From assembly GCA_963785035.1 (NCBI GenBank), contig CAWATG010000009.1, forward strand, positions 1-29,247: 29,247 bases of DNA, given 5' to 3'. The notes under the pieces were generated by a model. The model was not told the DNA's origin. It was given only the letters and a program-made list of their open reading frames with translations, and searched no databases. Each line of letters starts with the position of its first letter. The stretch's first letter is position 1. Shown piece by piece: positions 23,783 through 29,247 of this stretch. Source of the DNA: CAWATG01 sp963785035. Its GTDB lineage: Bacteria; Actinomycetota; Acidimicrobiia; IMCC26256; CAWATG01. The position numbers and the translations under genes are program-made.

Positions 23783-24169
23783 ATGGAACTCAGTGAGTTC
23801 ACCGATGCAGTTGCACGGATGACCTATGAGGACATCCACGCTGTGAAGGCGGCGATCGTCGCGCATTCGCAGTCGGCCGGCGATGAGGTGGACGCATGGC
23901 GCGCGACGATCACGATCGATCGGGCGTTGCGTCTCTCGGGTGCTCGCCGCGCTGCCGCTCATGCGGCCTTCTCCGCATCGCAGACGGTCATCGCTGCTGC
24001 TGAACGTGCGCGTGTGCTGGTGCCCGACCCGGAAATCACCGCTGTCGCGCGTTCGGCTGCCGAGCTGGCACGTGCCATCGTCGGTGGGGCACTCGCGGCG
24101 CCCGAACTGCAGCCGCTCATGGAGATCTGGTCGCAATACTTGCGTCGTGCTCGTCTTGTCAGCGCCTGA
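23783..24169 (+). CDS. Conserved hypothetical alpha-helical protein
   Basis: A 128-residue soluble, Ala-rich protein without transmembrane segments or motifs known to me. The sequence reads as a series of helices (MTYEDIHAVKAAIVAHSQSA, ALRLSGARRAAAHAAFSASQ, VARSAAELARAIVGGALAAP). ATG 23783 is preceded by GACAAT 6 nt upstream, a plausible leaderless -10. It lies between ppx and the aminotransferase gene, in the same direction. The upstream 122-bp gap shows nothing else. Function unknown. Confidence 0.6.
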   Translation: MELSEFTDAVARMTYEDIHAVKAAIVAHSQSAGDEVDAWRATITIDRALRLSGARRAAAHAAFSASQTVIAAAERARVLVPDPEITAVARSAAELARAIVGGALAAPELQPLMEIWSQYLRRARLVSA

Positions 24170-24197
24170 TTTGCCGGCGCATCGCTAGCATTCGGCC

Positions 24198-25307
24198 GTG
24201 AGCCTGACGGAACGACTGCTATTGGGTCCCGGCCCATCGAACCCATACCCCGACGCACACGCGGCACTGAGTCGGCCGATGCTCGGTCATCTCGATCCCG
24301 AGTTCCTGGCGTTGCTCGACGAAACCGCCGCTCGTCTGCGCACCGTTCTGCGAACCTCCAACGCCTTGACACTGCCGATCAGCGGTACCGGCAGTGCCGG
24401 GATGGAGGCATGCTTCGTCACTCTGATCGAGCCTGGCGACGCGGCGATCGTTGGCGTGAACGGTGTGTTCGGGGAGCGGATGTGCGAGGTCGCGCGTCGA
24501 TGTGGCGCGGATGTGACACGCGTCGAGTCACCGTGGGGTACGGCTATCGACCCGCAGCGCTTGCTCGACGCACAACGAGCGTTGCCGCAGGCTCGGGTTG
24601 TCGCGGTTGTCCACGCTGAGACATCCACCGGCGTTGAGAACGACATCGCTCCTCTCGCAGCCCTGCGTGAGACCGACACGCTCTTGCTGGTCGACATGGT
24701 GACGTCAGTCGGTGGAATTCCCGTCGAGGTTGACGCGTGGGGCATTGACGCGTGTTACTCGGGAACACAGAAGTGTCTCAGTGTTGCGCCGGGACTCTCC
24801 CCCGTGTCGTTTTCGGCGCGTGCGCGGGCGCGCCTCGATGCACGGACGAGCCCACCGCAGTCGTGGTATCTCGATCTCTCCTTGATCGGCGCGTACGTTG
24901 GTGCTGAGCGTCGATATCACCACACGGCGCCAATCTCGATGATCTTCTCGTTGCACGCCGGTCTTGGGGCGCTCTTGGAGGAGGGACTCGAGGCCTCGTG
25001 GGCGCGCCACCGTCACGTCGGCGCAATGCTCCAGGACGGCTTGCGTGCGCGCGGGTTCGAACTGCTTGCCGAAGAAGGGCATCGCCTGCCGCAACTGACG
25101 TCGTGTCGTGTGCCGGCCGGGGTTAATGAGGCGAAGGCCCGACGCGCGTTGCTGGACGACTTCGGTATTGAGGTTGGTGGAGGCCTCGGTCCGTTCGCGG
25201 GCGTCGCGTGGCGCATTGGCTTGATGGGTCACAATGCCCGCGAGCGGTCGGTGATCACGCTGCTCGCCGGAATCGATCAAGTTCTCGATTCGGCTCCCAG
25301 GCATTGA
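24198..25307 (+). CDS. PLP-dependent alanine-glyoxylate/serine-pyruvate aminotransferase family protein
   Basis: A 369-residue class V aminotransferase. It begins with LLLGPGPSNPYPDAHAALSR, contains LPISGTGSAGMEACFVTLIE, VHAETSTGVENDIAPLA, LLLVDMVTSVGGIPVEVDAW, and the PLP-binding Lys192 in CYSGTQKCLS, then YHHTAPISMIFSLHAGL. The family transfers amino groups between alanine or serine and glyoxylate or pyruvate, as in photorespiratory-type and serine cycles. GTG 24198 has TAGCAT (24186-24191) 6 nt upstream, suggesting a leaderless transcript. The exact substrate is not resolved. Confidence 0.9.
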   Translation: MSLTERLLLGPGPSNPYPDAHAALSRPMLGHLDPEFLALLDETAARLRTVLRTSNALTLPISGTGSAGMEACFVTLIEPGDAAIVGVNGVFGERMCEVARRCGADVTRVESPWGTAIDPQRLLDAQRALPQARVVAVVHAETSTGVENDIAPLAALRETDTLLLVDMVTSVGGIPVEVDAWGIDACYSGTQKCLSVAPGLSPVSFSARARARLDARTSPPQSWYLDLSLIGAYVGAERRYHHTAPISMIFSLHAGLGALLEEGLEASWARHRHVGAMLQDGLRARGFELLAEEGHRLPQLTSCRVPAGVNEAKARRALLDDFGIEVGGGLGPFAGVAWRIGLMGHNARERSVITLLAGIDQVLDSAPRH

Positions 25308-25322
25308 CCGGCCGAACCAGTG

Positions 25323-25898
25323 CTACGCGGTGACCGGCGGCGCAATGAGCATGTTCTGTCGGTAGTACCGAAGCTCCGCGATGGATTCGCGGATGTCGTC
25401 CAGTCCGCGGTGAACTTCCTTTTTGCCCGGACGGGCCTTATAAATCGCCGGGTACCAGCGCCTGCACAGCTCTTTGAAGGAGGACACGTCGATGCTGCGG
25501 TAGTGCATGGTGTTGTCGAGTTCGGGAAGATGGCGTGCAAGAAAGCGTCGATCCATTCCGATCGAGTTGCCACACAGGGGCGCGGTCCCCGCGGGGACGT
25601 GGGACAGCACATAGGCGATTGCCTGTGCGCCTGCGTCGGCGAGAGAGATCGACGACGCTTCGATCTGTGGGAGCAGCCCCGACTTGGTGTGCATGGTGCG
25701 GACGAAGTCGTCCATCGCTTCGAGAGCCTCGGGGCGTTGATGGATGACGAGGTCCAGACCCTCATCGATCACGTTCAGATCGGAATCGGTGATGAGTACG
25801 GCCATCTCGACGATCGTATGACGATCTGGATCAAGGCCCGTCATCTCGAGGTCAATCCAAACGAGGCGATCGTCGGCAGTGAGAGGCTTTTCCGGCAC
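25323..25898 (-). CDS. orn: Oligoribonuclease
   Basis: A 191-residue DEDDh 3'-5' exoribonuclease that degrades short RNA fragments, including pGpG. It has LVWIDLEMTGLDPDRHTIVE (first acidic pair), DDFVRTMHTKSGLL, CGNSIGMDRRFLARHLPEL (third Asp), and HRGLDDIRESIAELRYYR (His and final Asp). The length fits Orn. The start is GTG 25898, with TAGGGT 6 nt upstream on the minus strand, so it is probably leaderless. It is convergent with the aminotransferase gene and divergent from the acetyltransferase gene. Confidence 0.95.
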   Translation of the reverse strand: MPEKPLTADDRLVWIDLEMTGLDPDRHTIVEMAVLITDSDLNVIDEGLDLVIHQRPEALEAMDDFVRTMHTKSGLLPQIEASSISLADAGAQAIAYVLSHVPAGTAPLCGNSIGMDRRFLARHLPELDNTMHYRSIDVSSFKELCRRWYPAIYKARPGKKEVHRGLDDIRESIAELRYYRQNMLIAPPVTA

Positions 25899-25995
25899 GC
25901 CGATACCCTAGTAGTGCGATGCATCTCGATTCGTCAGTGGCGCGGCCGGGTCCAGGTACCCTCGTCGGTCTTGATCGCCCGGGGGGTGAGTGACT

Positions 25996-26610
25996 ATGCG
26001 GTGGCATGAGAATCGCCGGTTGAGCGGCCCGCGCATCCGGCTGCGTCCGATCAAGAACTCGGACTTTTCTGCCTGGCGCGATGTGAGGGAACGGGGCCGG
26101 GATTGGCTTGAACCGTGGGAACCGCTTCCAGAGCCCGGTGCACCTGATCCCGTGAGCGACCACGAAGCATTCAAGGTCCGATGCAGCACGTGGGAACGAC
26201 AGTGGCACTTCGACAATGCCTATGGGTTCGGCCTTTTCTTGCACGACGGTACGTTCGTCGGCGAGGTGAGTATCGGAAGTGTGCAGCGAGGACCATTTCA
26301 ATCGGGTTATCTCGGTTATTGGATCGATGAGCAATACGCCGGAAGGGGACTCGTGCCTGAAGGCGTGGTCCTGCTCATGCGTTTCGGTTTCGAGGAGCTG
26401 CGCATGCATCGCCTCGAAGCCGCGATCGTCCCGCGTAATAAGGCAAGCCGTGCCGTTGCCGAGAAACTCGAGATCCGCGAGGAAGGAATCGCCATCCGGT
26501 TCTTGCAGATCCGCGGCGAATGGGAAGACCACGTGCGCTACGCCATGACGAGCGAAGAATGGCTCGAGAAGCGTCAGTTGCTCGCCGAAAAGTTTCTCAG
26601 CAGAGGCTAG
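25996..26610 (+). CDS. GNAT acetyltransferase, RimJ/RimL-like
   Basis: A 204-residue GNAT protein resembling RimJ-type enzymes that acetylate the N-terminus of ribosomal proteins. It has RLSGPRIRLRPIKNSDFSAW at the N-terminus, FVGEVSIGSV and GYLGYWIDEQYAGRGLVPEG (acetyl-CoA motif Q/R-x-x-G-x-G/L), then RLEAAIVPRNKASRAVAEKL. ATG 25996 has GGGGGTGAG at 25982-25990, 5 nt upstream. GTG 25990 in the same frame would overlap this site. The target protein is not known. Confidence 0.88.
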   Translation: MRWHENRRLSGPRIRLRPIKNSDFSAWRDVRERGRDWLEPWEPLPEPGAPDPVSDHEAFKVRCSTWERQWHFDNAYGFGLFLHDGTFVGEVSIGSVQRGPFQSGYLGYWIDEQYAGRGLVPEGVVLLMRFGFEELRMHRLEAAIVPRNKASRAVAEKLEIREEGIAIRFLQIRGEWEDHVRYAMTSEEWLEKRQLLAEKFLSRG

Positions 26611-26616
26611 AGCCGC

Positions 26617-27948
26617 TCATTGCGCGGTCGCGCCCAACACTTGCCAGCCGGTAGTTCGGAATCGCAGGACGTTCGTTGCGAGTCGCGCGACGAGGAACGC
26701 TCCGAGTGCGAACCATAACGCCAGAAATCCTCCGCCGAGTACGACGACGAGCGTCAACGCCGGAGCAAAAACCATGAGCGTCACTCCCACCATGGCCGTG
26801 GCAAGAAACCGCGAGTCGCCTGCTCCGATGAGGACACCATCGAGGACGAACGGGACGGCGCAGAGGGGTTGCAGCACTGCGACGAACCACATGCCTTGGC
26901 GGGCAAGGTCGCGCACGGCCATGTCGTTCGAAAACGCGTATGCGAGCGGCCCTGCCAAGATCGCCAGAAGAATGCCCGCCGCGATGCCGAATCGAGCGCC
27001 ATATTGCAGGAGACGCGTCGCTGTGGCACGCGCTTCGTCGGGTTCGCCGGCTCCGAGGAGCCGTCCGACCATTGCCTGCCCTGCGATCGCGACAGCGTCG
27101 CATGCGAATGCGAGAAAGACGAAGACCTGGAACACGATCTGGTGAGCGGCGAGCGTGTGGTCGCCGATCCGTGCGGCCACTGCCGTAGCCGCGAGAAAGG
27201 CAAGGAGCAGCGATGCCGTGCGTAGTCCGATCTGACTTCCCTGCACCGCAAGCTGACGCATGATTCGCAGGCTTGGCGCGAGCACGCATCCCAATGCATG
27301 CGCGTTCGATCCCATGACGACGAGATATGCGATGGCTGCGCACCACTGTGCGACCACGGTCCCCCACGCGGAGCCGGCGAGGCCTTGGTCAAACCCATGG
27401 ACCAGGATGATCTCGAGCGCAATGTTGAGGGTGTTGGCACCGATGCCGACAAGCAGCGGTAGGCGGGTGTCCTGCATGCCGTAACGAACACCTGCTGCCG
27501 CGCTCGCAACGATGTACGCAGGCGCACCGAGCGCGCTGATGCGGAGATAGGTCGTCGCGGCTTGTGCCACGGCGTCGGAAGATCCAATGACGTCCATGAT
27601 TGGGGTGGCGAGCAATTCGAGCACGGCGACGAGAACAACGCCGAGTAGCACCGCGAGCCACAATGCATCGATTCCCTGGCGTGTGGCACCACTGACGTCG
27701 CCTGAGCCGAATCTGCGAGCAACGGCGGCAGTCGTCGGATAGGCAAGATTGCAGATCCCGTAGGCGACCGAGAGAACGATCCCTGCGGCGGCCAATCCAC
27801 CAAGGGCAGTCGTGTTGATGTGTCCGACGATCGCCGTGTCGCTGAGCACATAAAGGGGTTCTGCGATCAGTGCGCCGAACGCCGGGAGCGCGAGGCGTCG
27901 GATCTCGCGATCGCGAGGGTCGCTCCGGAACAATCCTTGCCACGCCAT
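26617..27948 (-). CDS. MATE-family efflux transporter (DinF-like)
   Basis: A 443-residue protein with about 12 transmembrane helices in two homologous halves, typical of MATE antiporters that export drugs or other cations with Na+ or H+. Recognisable parts are REIRRLALPAFGALIAEPLY, LSDTAIVGHINTTALGGLAA, FVFLAFACDAVAIAGQAMVG and FVLDGVLIGAGDSRFLATAM, which fit the DinF subgroup. The ATG at 27948 has TAACCT 6 nt upstream on the minus strand (leaderless). It is convergent with the acetyltransferase gene, 6 bp apart. Substrate unknown. Confidence 0.92.
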   Translation of the reverse strand: MAWQGLFRSDPRDREIRRLALPAFGALIAEPLYVLSDTAIVGHINTTALGGLAAAGIVLSVAYGICNLAYPTTAAVARRFGSGDVSGATRQGIDALWLAVLLGVVLVAVLELLATPIMDVIGSSDAVAQAATTYLRISALGAPAYIVASAAAGVRYGMQDTRLPLLVGIGANTLNIALEIILVHGFDQGLAGSAWGTVVAQWCAAIAYLVVMGSNAHALGCVLAPSLRIMRQLAVQGSQIGLRTASLLLAFLAATAVAARIGDHTLAAHQIVFQVFVFLAFACDAVAIAGQAMVGRLLGAGEPDEARATATRLLQYGARFGIAAGILLAILAGPLAYAFSNDMAVRDLARQGMWFVAVLQPLCAVPFVLDGVLIGAGDSRFLATAMVGVTLMVFAPALTLVVVLGGGFLALWFALGAFLVARLATNVLRFRTTGWQVLGATAQ

Positions 27949-28012
27949 GTCGGTAGGTTACGGGCGCGTTGGACACGGCGAAGCTGTCATACCCGGGTGC
28001 AAGCATTGGTGC

Positions 28013-28330
28013 ATGGAAACAGTGCCGACTCTGCTTTTCGCACAGACAGCGCGCGTGCTCGTCACCGCCGTCCGTTCAGCCGGGCTGACCGTCCCGGCCT
28101 TTCGTAGCCCTCCGCGCGTTGCCGGTGCGACCCGAACGATTCGCCGCACCCCCGGCGGCGCGGTAGTGGCCGTGCAATTGCGGGGTCGCTCCCTCGAAGC
28201 CGTCGTTGCAGACATGATCGATGGCGTCATCGCGACGAATGCTCTGGAGGGCGCCGCGGCAGATCGGCTCCGAGCGAAATTGGCCCAGTCGGTGGCCCAG
28301 GAAGAACCGAGTGACCGACAGGCGGCGTAG
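28013..28330 (+). CDS. Small conserved hypothetical protein
   Basis: A 105-residue, Arg/Ala-rich protein with no transmembrane segment. The central part, TIRRTPGGAVVAVQLRGRSL then EAVVADMIDGVIATNAL, looks like a folded alpha/beta core, and I have a weak memory of similar actinobacterial proteins without assigned function. ATG 28013 is the likely start. It ends 13 bp before tRNA-Leu. Confidence 0.6.
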   Translation: METVPTLLFAQTARVLVTAVRSAGLTVPAFRSPPRVAGATRTIRRTPGGAVVAVQLRGRSLEAVVADMIDGVIATNALEGAAADRLRAKLAQSVAQEEPSDRQAA

Positions 28331-28343
28331 CCTGGGCGCTTAT

Positions 28344-28428
28344 GCCCGGGTGGCGGAATGGCAGACGCAGGCGGCTTAAACCCGCCGACCCTGAAATGGG
28401 TGTGCGGGTTCGAATCCCGCCCCGGGCA
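28344..28428 (+). tRNA. tRNA-Leu(TAA)
   Basis: An 85-nt class II tRNA. The acceptor arms GCCCGGG (28344-28350) and CCCGGGC (28421-28427) pair fully, with discriminator A. The anticodon arm is GGCGG CTTAAAC CCGCC, anticodon TAA. A long variable arm (ACCCTGAAATGGGT) and a T-arm (GCGGG TTCGAAT CCCGC) follow. CCA is not encoded, unlike in the tRNA-Ala fragment at 8401. Confidence 0.95.
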
Positions 28429-28437
28429 CGCTGGGAG

Positions 28438-29247
28438 TCAGCCTCGTGCTGATGGCACGGCCTTGTGTTCTTCCACGAATGCCTGTCGAGTTGGTAACGA
28501 CGCTGTGTTACCTGTGATTGCGGCGAGACCGTCCGTTACCAACGAGTGCAGCGCTTCTTGGTCAAGATCAGCAGCGAGCGCCGTTCCCAATCGCAACGTT
28601 GCGAGCACCTCACCGCGGCGTTGCCGGAACGAGCCGATATAGGCAGCCTGGCGTGATGGGCGCCGGATGTCCGGCGGGGTCTCGCCGCGAGTGATCGCTT
28701 GTCGGGATGCGCAGAGCGACGAGAACGGACATTCGTCACACAGCGGAGCGTTGCGCGTGCAGAGTGTCGCTCCAATATCCATCACCGCAAGGAGGCGGTC
28801 CCTGCTGATGAGGCCCTCTCCGATTGCAAGGAGGGATGCTCCGCTTCGCTCATCGTGAGGGGTCGACCGGCAATGCGTTCGGTGACGCGGCGGATGTTCA
28901 CGTCAACCGCAGGAACGTCGACGCCGAGGGCCTGTGCAGCGATGGCTCCCGCCGTGTAGCGACCGACGCCCGGAAGACACGTGAGGTCGGCCGGCCAACC
29001 CGATGTTGCGATGATGCACGCAGCGTCGTAGAGGCGCCGCGCCCGGCGCGGATAGCCAAGTCTTCCCCAAGCGGCAATGACGCTCCCGGGGCCCGCGGCA
29101 ACCATCGTTTCCGGCGTCGGGAACTTCCGAATGAAATCCGGCCACGCGGCTTCGGCGCACCGCCACCTGCGTCTGGTGCAGCATCACTTCGGAGAGCAAT
29201 ACCATCCACGGGTCACGTGAACGACGCCAAGGCAGTGCATGACGACC
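28438..29247 (-). pseudogene. mutY: A/G-specific adenine glycosylase, partial, two compensating frame breaks
   Basis: MutY removes adenine mispaired with 8-oxoguanine. The gene runs off the right edge, so its N-terminus is missing. From right to left the parts are LPWRRSRDPWMVLLSEVMLH (with QTQ following), AWPDFIRKFPTPETMVAAG, LPGVGRYTAGAIAAQALG (the HhH catalytic region) with VPAVDVNIRRVTERI, and ATLCTRNAPLCDECPFSSLC, the C-x6-C-x2-C-x5-C iron-sulfur site. The frame shifts by one extra base near 29158-29168 and by one missing base near 28836-28842 (restoring MSEAEASLLAIGEGLI). The two cancel out, which is best explained by sequence errors. It is convergent with tRNA-Leu. Confidence 0.9.

Noticed and set aside
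1..29247. CRISPR array or rRNA genes
   Set aside because: No regularly spaced repeats of CRISPR type and no rRNA-like sequence were seen.

Overview
The window looks like a chromosomal segment of a high-GC actinobacterium, probably of the class Acidimicrobiia. This is inferred from CrgA, a DUF501 protein, the eno-ftsB-DUF501-ppx order, the crgA/trpG neighbourhood and many apparently leaderless genes with a TANNNT box 5-7 nt before the start codon. No rRNA or species marker is present, so the exact taxon is open.

Region 1 (1-8457) is an integrated mobilizable element. It starts at the last 20 bases of a tRNA gene (attL, 1-20) and ends at a second copy of that 20-mer inside a 3' tRNA-Ala(TGC) fragment (attR1, 8438-8457). 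It carries a tyrosine integrase whose reading frame runs through the att site, an excisionase-like HTH protein, a MobF relaxase-helicase with a candidate oriT upstream, a frame-broken HEPN-like gene, about 1.1 kb with degenerate Rhs-like remains, and an intact AbiEi/AbiEii toxin-antitoxin operon. There is no coupling protein or type IV secretion gene, so transfer would need help in trans.

Region 2 (8458-13470) is a second, degenerate island. It ends at a truncated third att copy (13449-13464) and holds a three-TM PQQ-like beta-propeller protein (frame-broken), an Rhs fragment, a TacA/TacT-type RHH-GNAT toxin-antitoxin pair, a stand-alone AAA+ ATPase, and an RHH/MazF pair with a damaged toxin. 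Right after both right-hand att copies lies the same module: a hairpin, a leaderless start and a membrane gene. The N-terminal halves of the two membrane proteins match closely and the C-terminal halves are unrelated.

Region 3 (14494-29247) is core chromosome. It contains a DedA protein, a DoxX-like protein, a thioesterase/3-hydroxyacyl-CoA dehydrogenase pair divergent from a thiolase, a TM/zinc-ribbon protein, a PyrE-like phosphoribosyltransferase, crgA, trpG/pabA, eno-ftsB-DUF501-ppx, a PLP aminotransferase, oligoribonuclease, a RimJ-like acetyltransferase, a MATE transporter, two small conserved hypotheticals, tRNA-Leu(TAA) and a partial mutY.

Single-base frame breaks occur in at least seven genes, including enolase, doxX-like and mutY (twice). 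Most are +1. Because enolase is normally essential, many of these are probably sequence errors, and the 'broken' genes should be read with that in mind.
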